Shown here: positions 48,001 through 60,560 of the stretch, piece after piece | How the letters are laid out: each line of letters begins with the position of its first letter | How positions within the stretch are numbered: the stretch's first letter is position 1 | DNA from: Scatophagus argus | Taxonomy: Eukaryota > Chordata > Actinopteri > Scatophagidae | Length of the DNA stretch: 64,000 bases | Direction: 5' to 3' | Assembly (NCBI RefSeq): GCF_020382885.2 | Contig: NC_058495.1 | Coordinates: forward strand, 19,140,127-19,204,126 | Position numbers and translations under genes: made by a program | The notes under the pieces: model-generated | The model's database searches: none | Told to the model about the DNA's origin: nothing | What the model saw: only the letters and a program-made list of their open reading frames with translations

Positions 48001-48874
48001 CGGTCTGTACCATGACTAAGTCTTTCTGACTCTTTTATGAGTAGTTTTAACTGCCATTTGCCTTTGGCCTTTCAGTATGGGCTATAGTTAATGCACAGTG
48101 CTTTCCTAAATATGTTTCCTTAATATAGGCAAGTGCTTCATCGGCTCAGGGGACCTGCAGCGTCACATACGGTCACACACTGGTGAGAAACCCTACATTT
48201 GTAATGCCTGTGGAAAGAGCTTTACCCGCTCTGCTATGTTGCGGAGGCACAGTAACATGCACTGCAAGGGGGCTCCAACCGACAGTCCGGTCACAGACAG
48301 CTCTGACCCGCCTCGTAGCTCAGATGGAGCAGCTTCATTCCCTAAAACTGTCAGCCATAGTAAACCTCCTGCTGCAACCAATGAGCAGCATTTCTCCAGT
48401 GTGATGCCCCATGCAGGCTTAGAGAAGCCTGCACCGCCTCCAACTTCACCACCACAACCAGCTCCACATATAGAGACTCCATCTTCCAGTATGCACCTGA
48501 GCCCAGCTCCTACCCCCACCTCCCTTCCAGAGCTGCGCTCACTGGTACCCCATCACCTTCTGTCCTCCAACCACCAGGAGAGAAGTTCAGCTTTGACTGC
48601 CACAGACCACATGAAGGTGGCCAAACCCCATCTATCTCAGGAGGCTGTCTATGGGCCATATGTGGAGGATGCCAATATGTCTGTGGAGATGGGCAGAGAT
48701 CTGGTGGGGAGGTCTTACCTGCCTCCCACAGACAGTCACTGCACTTCCCTTACTTCTTCTGGTAGGTCCAACAGTGGCTCCTACAGGTCCAGTGAGGGCC
48801 AGTTTATCTCCAGTGTAACTCTGTGGGGCCTGGCAATGAAAACTCTGCAAAATGATAATGACATGGAGCAGTAA
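45029..48874 (+). CDS. zbtb49: Zinc finger and BTB domain protein 49 (seven coding exons)
   Basis: A nuclear transcription factor; human ZBTB49 regulates p21 and cell-cycle arrest. Coding exons: 45029-45180, 45304-46433, 46551-46597, 46698-46771, 47110-47192, 47398-47559 and 48129-48874. Every joint is GT/AG and in phase, giving 797 aa (human 765). The BTB domain occupies about residues 15-125: [20 protein letters not shown], then [16 protein letters not shown] across the first intron. A long linker follows, poorly conserved except for [10 protein letters not shown] and the [16 protein letters not shown] block. Seven C2H2 fingers run from about 406 to 594, joined by TGEKP-type linkers. A serine/proline-rich tail ends in the family signature [19 protein letters not shown]. 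Introns cut through several fingers, as in other vertebrates. The start is the first ATG in good context (GACCATGG). It points away from lyar. Confidence 0.96.
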
Positions 48875-51405
48875 AATGTTGTATCAGCAAAGCACATCAT
48901 AGCCACTTCAGAGCACTGTTCACTCGTGTTTACTTAGCTGATTTTGATTGTTACCACCCAGTAGCATGTTAAATGAAGCAAACATGAGTTGGAAGAGCTT
49001 CCTAGTTTTTCGTAAATGAAAGAAATCAGGAATCTTACTTTTGTCTTACGTTAGATGGATGAAAAATGCTGTTGTGGTGCTCTTAAAGCTTTCGAGGACA
49101 ATGCTTCTCTGGAGGGTTTGTATATATTGCACTGCACTTTAACATGTAAACATGCAGACCTATTTTCAACTGTCACTGTCAGATCCCTGTGTATTATATA
49201 TTCATATGAGAATAAAAAGTGTACATCTTATTTAATATGTCATTTATGTTTAGCTGAAAACATTTCTAGTCATATAATTCTTACTTTTCCATGTGTTAGC
49301 GCAAGGGTGGGGTTCTCATTCACTGATCAATACAGTCACGCATAAAATATAGACAAAATCCCGGCTCTTGCATAAAATAAATGAGATTTTCATATATCAT
49401 AGGAAACTGTATTCACATACACAGGCACTGGAAAGAAAATAAATGTCTGAATCAAATCCACTAACTGTAAAGTGTTGTGCTGTTAATTAGCCTACAGAGG
49501 GAGCTAGAAACCAGGTGCCGCAGTTCATGTTGCGGTCTCTCGAGGATAATTTTGGCAGAAAACCTCAGATCATTTCACTGGCTCGGTGAGAAGAGTTAAT
49601 GTAATGACACCAAAGCTAGTAATGGTGGATTTTACGGCAACTCAACAGTGTGTTATGTAATTGTGGTCCACTCTGAACAAACGCCTGAAGGTATGAACAT
49701 TGCTTATGGCGTGGATCTCTTTTTATGTTGACTGAGTATGTTGGTGATGTAGCTGTCACAAGTGAGCACACTCACCACACATCCAGTGAACACTATGCAC
49801 CAATAAACATGTGCATCATCACTGTAGCATGAGAGACTTGTCAACAGGGCACCAAGTAGACGGCATTCGCTACAAGATAGGCAGCCGATAATTGGCCGCC
49901 ATTGTCACAACATACAGACCCATGCCTGCCGGATTAGTTGCCTAGCAACACATAGGATAAGTCTGTTATCATGGTGTTCATTCTCCTTTCTTCCTTTACA
50001 TCAGTTCTTCAACCACTGATGGGCAAGAGACAGGGGCTCCTGGTAGAAAAGCGTACTTAACCCCTGAAGCTTCACAACCTGAGAAGTGTGTGTGTGTGTC
50101 TGCAAAATTATTCAAACCCTGGTGACCATGAGCACGTTCTCATCACAGAGATCTAAATGTCCATGGTTCTCACTTTACAGCAGATAGCAAAGTGTGAGTG
50201 TGAAGAAAGCCCTTCTGTGCTTCACAAGTTTGGATGTCGAAGGCAAGAGGAAAAAGCATCAGAGAAATTTGCTGATCACCATCAGGCATGAATAACAATC
50301 CTGCTCTAGACGATTGGCACTTTTCATAATTAATCAAAAGCCACTTCACACTTCCACCATGACAGCTGATGTAATACTCAGGAAGGGCTGTGAGAAGTCT
50401 TATAACAAAATGTTCCATAATTAAATAAATAAACGGCCAAAATCCAAGCATGAAGAGATTTTCTGATATTTGGTCTCTAGTATGAGTCAAACTCCTAGTA
50501 CCACTGGATCCTACACTTTAATTTCATAATACGATGAACTCATTAGACCCACCCACATGTGTTCATCTCCGCAGGAAAATAAATGTAGTCTCAAAGCTAG
50601 ATGGCCATTCAAGAAACACTGTAGTCAGGCAAAAGAACCATTTCTTTCCTTATGCCATCACATTCAGTATACACACAGTTATATCAGCCACAACAGGTCT
50701 AAATACAATTCCTGTGAAATAACTCAGCAAGACTAAATAGTCTTAAACTGGTGGCCAATATTTTTATTGTATAAATTTCAATCTAACAGAAGCATAACAC
50801 ACAATATACTGTATACACTGTATATTTACTCTGCATGTATGCCCATAAAACCACCTGAGGGTAAATTATTCCTAACATATCCCAGCATTCTTTGCATGGC
50901 CATGCACTGCTGCACTATCTGTGCCACAACCCTCTGCAAACAGCAGCAATCTGACCTGAATGTTCACAGGAAAGATTGATGTCCAGTTCTTCTCTGTATA
51001 TCAGAATACTTTACTTTAGAAAAATAAAATAAGATAGAATGAAAATAAGAAGTATGTAAAAATATGCCCATCATAATATACAGTACCTTTATGTTTAAGT
51101 TGCCAATTTATTAGCTTATTGTTTTTCTTTAACTATGTTTCTGCATTTTTATCACTGAAAATTATTTCTCTTGCAGTGCACTATAATATTGATAGACAAG
51201 GAGAATGAATGTTCCATATCCATACTCATATATATGTTACTCATGCAGCACAAACTCAGGCTGTATCACCATGATCTATCTCATACCATCACTGTGGGAA
51301 CTAGCATGTCGGCAGCAGATCGAAACAATGGAGAATTTCAGAGCTTATCGCTTAAAATATTAGGCATACAGTACATTATATGGTGCTTTGAGCTTTCAAG
51401 TATTC

Positions 51406-51409
<4 letters not shown>

Positions 51410-51446
<37 letters not shown>

Positions 51447-51452
51447 CACACA
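51410..51452. repeat. (CA)n microsatellite
   Basis: About twenty CA units with one CG interruption. Confidence 0.9.
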
Positions 51453-51852
51453 TCTGGACTAAAGGAAATCCCTTGGGACCTGCTAGACCTAAAACAATTC
51501 TGTTCAACGTGAAAACAAGAGTGCTTCTTGTACATTCATCACATGGTAATCAGACACCATTGTTGTCATCAGTCACCAGGAGGAGTGACTTTGAGGCAGG
51601 ATTCTCAGACAGTCCCTCCTCACTGTCTCTATCACACTCCCTCTCCCGTCATGCTAAAGTTAATCCTGATTATGTACGCTGCCTAACTGGTGCAGAATGA
51701 GACCAGGGCTAATGCCATTTTACCCAGAAACATTTCCAAAGCTTGTCTTTTGTTTTGGTATCTAATCATGTTTTATTGCTTTGTGCTGATACAGGCATAT
51801 GAGGATAGGTTTAATTAACGAGTGTGAAATGTATGAATCCATCCAAATTCTT

Positions 51853-51954
51853 TGGACTGTGGCATTATTCTGCAGAGACTGTGGCATTATTCTGCAGAGA
51901 AAAATTCTCTGCATTATTCTGCAGAGAATTTTTCTGTGGCATTATTCTGCAGAA
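51853..51954. repeat. Tandem and inverted repeat cluster around GCATTATTCTGCAGAGA
   Basis: CTGTGGCATTATTCTGCAGA occurs three times, and a fourth copy lacks its first bases. Between copies lies an inverted repeat: CAGAGAAAAATTCTCTGCA (51895-51913) and TGCAGAGAATTTTTCTG (51920-51936), separated by six bases. The whole could fold into a strong hairpin. Confidence 0.8.
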
Positions 51955-52761
51955 AAAGAGAAGGTTCGTCTGATCATCTGTAAAATAATAATAATAATAA
52001 TAATTTTTTACTGTTACCTGAATGTGTATCTTTGACACAGTTTTTGTTTATCTGAACATTTTTAAGATTATTTCATCTCCTCATGGTCCTATGACTAACA
52101 CAACAAAAACCCTCTCTCTGACATTCTCTTGCTGTTTGAATGTCCTGGATGCTTTTGAATACGTCTACCTCCTCAGCAATGCCGTATTTTTGTTATAATT
52201 ATAATTTTTATAATTTTGTTATAATTTATAATGTTATAAAACTATACCAGCATCAGAAGATGCGGACGTGCTCTGGCAGCGGCTGGAGCCGAGCAGTAAT
52301 TGCTGTGGAGTTGCGGCGTGTTGCATTGTTGGATGAGATGGATAAATGGCTGACCCAGTCTCTGCGCTATAATTCCTCTGTGGGTCGCAAAACGAAAGAG
52401 GCTTAGGCAGATGAGAAGAATGGCAATTGTTCCTACTGTTGCTCTGCTGCCGCTCTCTGTTTTCTTGCTGAAGTGCTACCTGCTTAGCTCCATCTGTTCA
52501 AATTTCCTCTGAGGCTGCCATTTGTGCAACACATACCAAGACAGGTGCTATTATACCATATTGTACCTCTCACCTCTCCCGGGTTGATTTGAAGTCATCA
52601 TCAGGCTCACCTGCAAAAAGGTGTTTTAATTCACTGATTTGTGTGATGAGACTTGTAGCTAATATGCATGCATGTGAATATGCACATGCAGTCATACTCT
52701 GCATTTTTCTCCATGCTGTTTAACTGCTACTCTGCTCCCCATCATGCTGTCTCCCTGTTCT

Positions 52762-52795
52762 ACACACACACACACACACACATACACACACACAC
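52762..52795. repeat. (CA)n microsatellite
   Basis: About sixteen CA units with one TA interruption. Confidence 0.9.
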
Positions 52796-53723
52796 TGGCC
52801 TTTAGCTACTGTACCCAGGTGTGTTCCTGTTTGGGTCTGGAGTACACTTTCAGTTTCTTGAGATGCGTTAAGACACCTGTCAGTGTGTGTGACAGGTTAT
52901 TCTCTGTTTCCCCTGTCGTGCAAGAAAAAAAGGTCATTTCAGCACACGTACGTACAGTAGCTTAAAGCCTGGGAAAACAAGAGGATGCAGCCAAATTTGT
53001 GCAGTAGCTTACTATCCACATTTGAATTCTAAAACTCCAAATATTACAGTAACACAGAGCGAGATTTGAGAGCTGACTGGCTACATCTGAAATCTTTTCA
53101 GGTGCTTTGTGGCTATTTGTAGATTATTATTTCTCAGCATGTTTTAAATGTGGCAACATCTCTTCACCATCACTGTCCCACGCAGTATAAAGAGCCAACA
53201 AAGTGTCAACATAAAAACATACAACAGAGCTGGAACTTGACAATTAGCTAAAGCTGTGAATCTCACCGATAAGAGACTGCTGACCTTTAATGGAATGATT
53301 TGACATTTTGGGAAATGCTCTTTTCTTCTCCTTTGACAAATGAAAGGTTTAATGCGTAAGCAATGAAATCCACCCTTCTATACACTCATACATGTACATG
53401 ATTGGCATATCTTTAGGTAGAAAAAAGAAAAAACATTCAGCACAAAGCCAGCATAAGTGCAATATCTCATCTTTTACATCAGTCCACTGTCTGCATGATA
53501 TTTCCATTATATCAAACTGAGCCGATGGGTCAAACCACACTCCTGCATGAAAGCCAGTTCATGTGCCTCAACTCATTATCTGAAACAGATACAAACTAAA
53601 AGGAAAAAGTACATGAGAGACTCCGTTCTTCTTGCTCAGATCCTTTTGATTTCCTGTGGTGCAAATATTAGCCAATCAGATCCAACAATTCCTTAATCGC
53701 TTGGACAGAGCCCTTCAGGCAGG

Positions 53724-53725
<2 letters not shown>

Positions 53726-53780
<55 letters not shown>
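53726..53780. repeat. (GT)n-(GA)n compound microsatellite
   Basis: About twenty GT units run directly into seven GA units. It creates spurious cysteine/valine-rich frames. Confidence 0.93.
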
Positions 53781-54073
53781 CTTGAGAACGAACGAGGGGA
53801 GGGATGAGACAGCGGAGGGAGAAAGTGAAAGAGTAAAAGCGAAGGAATGATAGCAGAGATTCTGTAAAATTAGCCACGCTGTCAGAGCAGTTTCCACTTG
53901 GCTGTAGAGGAGTTGTCATCAGTGCAGCGGACTCAGGGAAGTCCCCCTCGTCCTCTATCATCCTGAGTGCAGTGAGATTCTGGTTCTTTCTCTCATTAGA
54001 TGACAAACTGCCCCAAACTCTCCTCGTAGACCTGGATAAAAACAGCATTCAGACAGTCAAGGATGATTACACA

Positions 54074-54076
<3 letters not shown>

Positions 54077-54114
<38 letters not shown>
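54077..54114. repeat. (GT)n microsatellite
   Basis: About nineteen uninterrupted GT units. Confidence 0.93.
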
Positions 54115-54116
<2 letters not shown>

Positions 54117-54527
54117 CATGCATGAATGGAGCCTGCCTTGTTCCTGGCTGTCAAAGATTGCACAATGCAAGTCTTCACAAAGTGAGCCACGCTTCCAGTG
54201 GTGTAAACATTACAACTTATTCTATAAGATTGCAGCCTTTGAGTCGTTATTGGGAAGTTTGGTAGCTGGCAAGCGTCCTGCTCAGTGGACCAAAACAGAT
54301 TTCTTCTCAGAAAACAAACTTCTGTTGCAAGCCAACGTTTCACCATTAGGAAATACGTTCATTCATTCAGGAGCCTAACGTAGGGGGGGACAGTTAGCAT
54401 GGCTCTGTCCGAAGTTCAAAAATAGTTTTAATAGCACTTCTAAAGCTCAGTGATTAGCAAGTAGAAATGTAAAAACATCCTAAAGAACCCACAAATTATT
54501 ATTTTTACATTCGTCTTCCTGTGATTT

Positions 54528-54665
54528 TAAGTACAAATTCAAGGTACTTGTACTTCCACTTTTTCATTTTTTGCAACTTTATACTTCTACTCCACTGCAT
54601 CTCAGGGCAAATATCACATTTTTTTAGTCCACTAAATTTATCTGACAACTTTAGTTACTTTTCAC
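54528..54665 (+). repeat. Fragment of dispersed TACTTTTACTTGAGTA-type repeat
   Basis: Contains GGTACTTGTACTTCCACTTT, then TATACTTCTACTCCACTGCA and CAACTTTAGTTACTTTT, the left half of the repeat family also seen at 17905-18440. Confidence 0.6.
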
Positions 54666-55330
54666 ATTAAAATTATTGTTCTTGCTCAGTGGAAACTTTG
54701 TATCTCCCCCATATAGAAATCCGGTGAGTTTTGATTTTTGTTTTGTTTTCTTTTTTTTTTGGCTAAAGTGAAGGATTAAGTCTTCCTTTAGGGCTTGAAA
54801 TAAATAAATTAGTACATATTACTGTATGAAATAAATTTCCCATTTCTTCAGCTAAGTAAACTGAAAAAGAAGCTGAGAGGTGACTATGCTAGGGAGATGG
54901 CAACCCTTTGTAACATACTAAGGTGAGAAAGGGCTGAAGAGATACAGCTGTGTGCAATGCCTCGGGTTTATTATGGGCAGTAAGAAAAAGAGGGGCATTG
55001 CTATAATCCTGCAATATGTCGAACCAAACCTTCACAACATAAAGTCATAAACAAGGAAAAGCGAACAAACCATGACAGTCTATGTCAGCTCTGCACTCAT
55101 TCATGATCGCAATACTAAATAAATGAATAAACTAGGATACAGTGTCATTAAGGTGAAAGCTGAGCTCATGTGGCTTTACTTACATGGCTGTCAGCTGACA
55201 CAACAAACATACAGTAAAATGTAGAAAACGATGCCTTTCATGATTAAACTAAGCTTGAATATCTACCACAGTAAAATGCAACATACACAGCAGTCATATC
55301 GACACTGACAGGGCACGTTTTATATATTAA

Positions 55331-55654
55331 TTCCTGTTGTTGTTGTTGTTGTTGTGGGTATAAAATCTCAGCTAAAATTAATGACCAAAACAAATGAGCT
55401 CCCTCCAGTGACAAAAAACGAAGGCGCCACTCCTCTTTGCGGAAACCAATCGCTGTCTGTTTCTATGGCAAATTATATCCCTTAAAAAAACAAAAACGAA
55501 AAAAAAACAACGTCGGGCTTTTCCGTACGGACTCGGAACTCCAGCCGAGAGCCCCTGACCAGGCGCGACAAACACACCAGTCGAATCTTGGCTTGCGAGA
55601 TTGTTTACGTCCGATCAAACAAGTAAAACAAAAAGAAAGTAGCCTGTCGGCGAA
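55331..55654 (+). promoter_or_regulatory. Candidate promoter and 5' UTR of the synaptophysin-family gene
   Basis: A (TTG)n tract is followed by a TATA-like GTATAAAATC (TATAAAA at 55359-55365). A CCAAT box lies at 55446-55450 and CpG is locally raised up to the ATG at 55655. The spacing is compatible with transcription starting between about 55390 and 55500, but the start site is inferred only. Confidence 0.4.
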
Positions 55655-55879
55655 ATGGACTCCACTGATCAAGTGAGTAAAGCAACGACTGGCAAAATGA
55701 TTTGTGCTCAGACATTTTGTGTGATTGTCTGCTAAACTGGCCAATGTGCCGTTAATTGGTGACAGAAATGAGAATGCTCATATCCTCCCTGTGTGTTCTG
55801 TGTCCTCATGCAGCTCGCGTCTATGGGGACATTTCAAGTGCTTAAATTACCCCTGGGATTTATCCGTGTTTTGGAATGG
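55655..55879 (+). CDS. Synaptophysin/synaptoporin-family protein, first two coding exons (partial)
   Basis: Physins are four-helix MARVEL-domain proteins of synaptic and other small vesicles. Exon 1 (55655-55672) encodes MDSTDQ and ends at GTGAGT. Exon 2 (55814-55879) follows a CAG acceptor, encodes 22 residues starting LASMGTFQVLK and ending PLGFIRVLEW, and ends at GTGAGT. Both junctions are phase 0. In human SYP the same split occurs: MDVVNQ, then a 22-residue exon ending PLGFVKVLQW. The LAS.GTF.VLK part is closest to synaptoporin, while PLGFI.VLEW resembles SYPL1, so the exact paralogue is left open. The next exon should encode the first helix (AIFAFATCGG-like). I could not find it by 64000, so the gene probably continues past the right edge with an intron over 8 kb. 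The exons are too short to stand out as open frames. Confidence 0.75.
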
Positions 55880-58800
55880 GTGAGTTGGAAGTTTGATGTT
55901 TTGTTTTTTGTTTTTTTGTATCCAATAACTTACACGGTGTAAATACATAAGCGATCTGTGAGATGAGTATCCGTGTGCGGTGGTGCTGTGAGTAAACATC
56001 TGGTTTGATGGTTTGGTGAATTCCTCTGGTCGTCTCTCCGGTGCATCTTAAACTTTAGCACATCGATTGGGTTTGTGGTGCGTGAACAGTGGTGTCAGTG
56101 TTCACTTCCACACGACAAGGGACCTCACTGCTGTGAATCCCACTCACCATGACTAAATGGCTCACGTTTATGTAAGGATTTATAGCTGAGAACTACATGC
56201 CAGAGGAAGCCCCTATGTAGCTTTTCAATTATAATTATTTCAGTTATTATTTTGGATGCGTTGTTGTCCAAAAAGAAGCCTCATTGTACTCTAAGTGAAA
56301 TGATATAAGAGGAATGAACAATGAGAGCGTAGTGTCCTCTGATTGAGTCAAAGCTGCACTGCCTCTCTCTGTCTGGCTGCCGTTTGCAGACTCTTGTGTT
56401 TATTGTACAGTGCAGAGAAGCCTAAAGGCAAAAAGAGATAAGTGATTTCCTTTGATGTGAGTTTAGAGAAATTAGTGCAGCCATAAGGGTATTCAGCTTG
56501 TGCACAAACAGGATGTGCCTGTGCGTGTGTGTGAGCTTGTCTTTCCCACTTTTTATAAATGCCATCAAATGTGCAGAGAGTCCTCAAGCAGCGGAACAAA
56601 CGCTGCTCCACTGAAATAACAAAAACAAGAAAACAAAACAAGAACATTTTAACATGCAGACGGGAGTGAACCTCATCGGACATGTGACATTTTAGCTGAG
56701 ATGAGGCAGATGTCTATCAGTGAGGTGAGTTCCCAGGTGATTCCCTTTCGGCTGTTTGCATGTGACCAGATTGACTGTGATATTTGTGGGCAGGAGCCAA
56801 GGAACAAGCAGATGATCCAAAGCGCCATCTGTATGATTAAGATAACACTCTGACACTCTGTAATAGCTCCCTCTGTGTGTTTTATTGTTGCTCTCTGTTT
56901 ATGTGTGCTTATTGGGGAGTGCGTGGGGAGTGGGCCACTAATGTGATTGTAGTTTACCTAGTGGTCAGTGCAACGAAACATAAAATGCTTGCTGTTGTGA
57001 TAACTTTCTTGGGCTGTTTATGAGTATAACGACGCATCTGATGCTCTTACTCCAGCTGAATTTGCTGGATTCGTTCATTCATTCAGTCATCTGGGAACGT
57101 GGGAGCAGTGACATTCACTGGCTCTCTGTTGTACTCGAGCTCTAGTGTAGAACCAGCGATTGTTGTTTCCGCGACTTTGGATGGTCACTGCAGCATCATG
57201 CAGAAGACCGCTGGGAAGAGCTGGCTGTTGATACAGGAGAAGAATAAACAGGCTACAAAAGGTGAAGTTTTACCATGAAGCAGAAAGTGGTTCATAACTC
57301 GACTGTGCATGGTCTGTATTTGGTCAAATGTGCGGTGATATACAATATCTTCCTTTAATTTGAACTGTATGCACAACATTTTTTTAATTAATCTAATTTT
57401 AAAACAAATCTAACAAAAACACTTGACAATATACCCAAAAACAACATAATTATGTATTTTCCTTTTTTTCCGAATTTTATTACCAGTTGCTAAATTATTC
57501 ATTCAAACCATTCAATGCTGCTTGCAACTTTAAGTATTATTATTATTATTCTCCTTCTGCCACAGTTATTAGCTGTAATGTCAATATGATATGATAGTGA
57601 TATGATTTGAAATACGTGTTTAATATAAGATGACTTTTGAAATAATTCACACACTTTTAGAAGGTGTTGTTTACGTCCCTTCCTAAGTGGTTTGAGGTGT
57701 TGCAGAGCAGGTGTACTTTGTGATCATATCCCCTTTTGGTTGAAAAAAAAAACCAAACAAACAAAAAAACATCCTTTTTAAAAATTTCCTTAGTTCTCTA
57801 TAAAGAGAGGATAGTAAAAGAAGAGACCTGCAGCTTTAGGTCATTTGCATAGAGGGTGAAAATGTTAAACTGTGGGTCCTTGCCAGTCATTACGTGTTGT
57901 AGTTGAACACACATGCAGCACCCGGCAAATTGCATGCACAGTGCATGCATTCCTTTCTTGTAATAAAACTTAACTTGGAGGTTGGTATTGTTGAGTAACT
58001 GACATTACTGAGTGTGTTCACTGACTTTATAACTCATTAGCCTACTTTTACGTTATGTTTTAGCATGATTAGTCATCATTTTTTGTGTTATTGTCACTTG
58101 TATTTTCACAGTGGTTGAATGCACAGTTTCAAGTTGTCACAGTTCAGTTTATCAAGTACATCAAATGTGAATAATAGTGAATAAAAGTTGCCTCTTTGTG
58201 AGGCTTCTTAATTTATCAAGTGCAGTTTGGGTGCACATGTGTTACAGATGCCAGCTAACTAAGAGCCAGGTGATGAGAGAAGTTCCTTAACAGAGGATGG
58301 TATTATCATATCAGTACATCCACAGAGAGGACTTGCAATGTTTTTCTGCTTTTTTGCCTGCTCGCACTCCTACTGCTGATATTTGTGTGGGATGTCTTGA
58401 TGGCCTGGTAGTTTGGGATGCTGACTGTGTAACTGAAATGTTCCAGGTTTCTGGTTTACAGGGACGTTTGTTTCATGTGACCAAGACAGCCCTCCGACCC
58501 ACACCCCTCTGTTAACTCTCAAACTATTTTTATATCTTAACTACATCTAATAAAGTCATAAAATGCCCCAGAATACTTAAACAAGACCTAAAGCCATTCT
58601 AGCATTTCTGTGAGACTGCAGTTGGCTTTGAGTTCACACTAAAATCAGCATGCTAACATTCATGCACACGTCATCTTTTTCACTCTGCATTTATCAGTTT
58701 ATTCCCTTAGTTGTCGTTTTGATCTGATGAGCTGGCTGAGTAAATTGTGTCGGTTCTCCTACTCACTTTTTCAAGTGATCCCATGTGTTGATACCCCAGA

Positions 58801-59349
58801 GGTGATGAGTAGGATCATTAGTGCACAGCATGGTGAGCCCCACTAGTTTCTGTTCTGTTTTGCTCCATAGGTTCTTTTGAGTTGTTGTTGTTCTGCCTGT
58901 TCTGTTGAGCCACCTGACTTGTTTAAAGAGAATCCCAATATGAATTATTAATTTTTTTCCCTCTTAGCTACTTGTCATGGCCAATACAAGATAACTGAAA
59001 ATTTCACTTTTTATTTAAAAAGGTGTATTATGTATTTAGCTGTATTTTATGCACATCTGATAGCAGGAAAAGCTCAGATGGTTGATTGATATTCCATAGG
59101 TCTAGATTTGCTGTTAAAACTCATAGACACCCTACCCCACTCCACCCCCACCTCCTATCTCAAGCCTTACTAAAAATGTCTTGCAATCCTGTTGTCTTCC
59201 TTTGAAACTGTTAAAAAATAATAATAATGACATGTTTAGTTCTGTAGTCTACACTGAGTGGTTCTTCCGCTTCTTCTCCTTCTTCCTTTTTCTTTCTAAA
59301 TTGCAGACAGATTGCAGTGAGTTAGTGAGTGAGTGCAGTGAGGGTGGGT

Positions 59350-59397
59350 GGGTGAGTGAGGTGAGGGTGAGTGAGGTGAGGGTGAGTGAGGTGAGGG
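59350..59397. repeat. 15-bp minisatellite, about 3 copies
   Basis: Tandem copies of GGTGAGTGAGGTGAG in a G-rich plus strand. Runs of GTGAG also resemble splice donors, so it may mislead gene predictors. Confidence 0.8.
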
Positions 59398-60429
59398 TAG
59401 CACCCCTGCACACGCCACATTGCAGTCTGGCTCTCCACAGCTACCTTTCCTCAGTTGTTAACTAGTTCAGAGCTCACATAAGGATTTAGATTTTGTATTA
59501 AGGCTTTTTAAATCAGATTCAACTGTAATAAAGAACAATTTAAATTCCACTTATTGGTTTCACTAATTCTCATTTGTCTGTTAATATTCTTTCCTCCCCC
59601 AGCAGCTCCACTCGCTGCCTATTTTACTATTTTTATAAAACATCTGCTTTAGTGTGAAAACATGTCTGTCTTAGCACCACCAAGTACCAGCTGTTAGTCT
59701 TTTGTGCATTTTCATTTAATACCCTTACCACATATGGAAATTAGACCTAAAACAATTAGATGATGAATGAAGTAGCTGACAGAATATGTGTTAACAATGT
59801 TTTTGATAATTCATCATCTCTCTCCATCTTTGGCCAGTGTGTTTCATTTTTTTGTCTCTTCCTTCCACCCTCTCAACCCCCCTGATTTCTGAATATTGTT
59901 TTATTCACATTTTTATGGAAATAAGTGTTAAAGCAAGATTATGTGGCTTTTAATACATGAATTCATACATTTGCTTTTATGAGTGGAAAAAATAGGACTT
60001 TTAAGCAGTGATACACCTTTGTTAAAACTAATACACCCAGCGCCCAACTTTGGATTCACACAATGTAACCTGATTTTCCATGTACCTTCACATTGTTTTT
60101 CAGTCTTAGTTTTTGCACAAATGCTTCCTTCTCACTCCCAAGTGTAATACAGCATGAAGCGGCAAAACTGTAACATAGATAAACAAAATATTTTGAACTG
60201 TAAATGCCATCATAGTCAGAGCCAATTTTTGGCACTTGCCAGTTTCTTAAAGTTAGTGCAGCATTCCTGTTGATGTGCAAGAGAGATGTTTGACCCATTG
60301 AGTGTGTATAGCTTTTGCTTGGACTGCTGTTTGTGTCTGCTGTGTCGAATTGGTGTGTAACAGTTGCAGTTTACCCTCTGAAGCATATAGAGGCTTATTA
60401 AGTCGTGTTGTTGTTACAATATGCTACTG

Positions 60430-60560
60430 GAACAACAACAACAACAACAACAACAGCAACCACCACCACCATCCAGGGCAGCGACAGGGGCCCGGCTGCT
60501 CCAATGGCCCCCCATGATGCAGCAACAGGGGCCCGGCCGCTCCGCGCTCCGAGGACGGGT
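60430..60560 (+). other. GC-rich patch with (CAA)n and a duplicated GGGGCCCGGC block
   Basis: A (CAA)n/(CAG) tract is followed by CCACCACCACCACC and two copies of ACAGGGGCCCGGC(T/C)GCTCC about 50 bases apart, then GGACGGGTACGT. One frame reads polyglutamine, proline, then WPPMMQQQGPGRSAL and is open for 62 codons (60421-60609). Its base composition is unlike the AT-rich surroundings. It could be an alternative exon, a small CpG-rich element or an ordinary repeat; I do not recognise it. Confidence 0.4.

Larger units (their letters stand above)
48875..55330. other. zbtb49 3' UTR and downstream intergenic region
   Basis: Candidate zbtb49 poly(A) signals (AATAAA) lie near 49211, 49375 and 49438. 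The rest shows no recognisable gene. It contains several (CA)n/(GT)n tracts, a tandem and inverted repeat cluster at 51853-51954, and a repeat fragment at 54528-54665. Confidence 0.5.

Noticed and set aside
57185-57268. Possible exon (CAG acceptor, then ATGCAGAAGACC, ending near AAAAG|GTGAAG)
   Set aside because: It resembles an exon in outline, but the residues match no family I know and do not fit a physin; the donor is weak.
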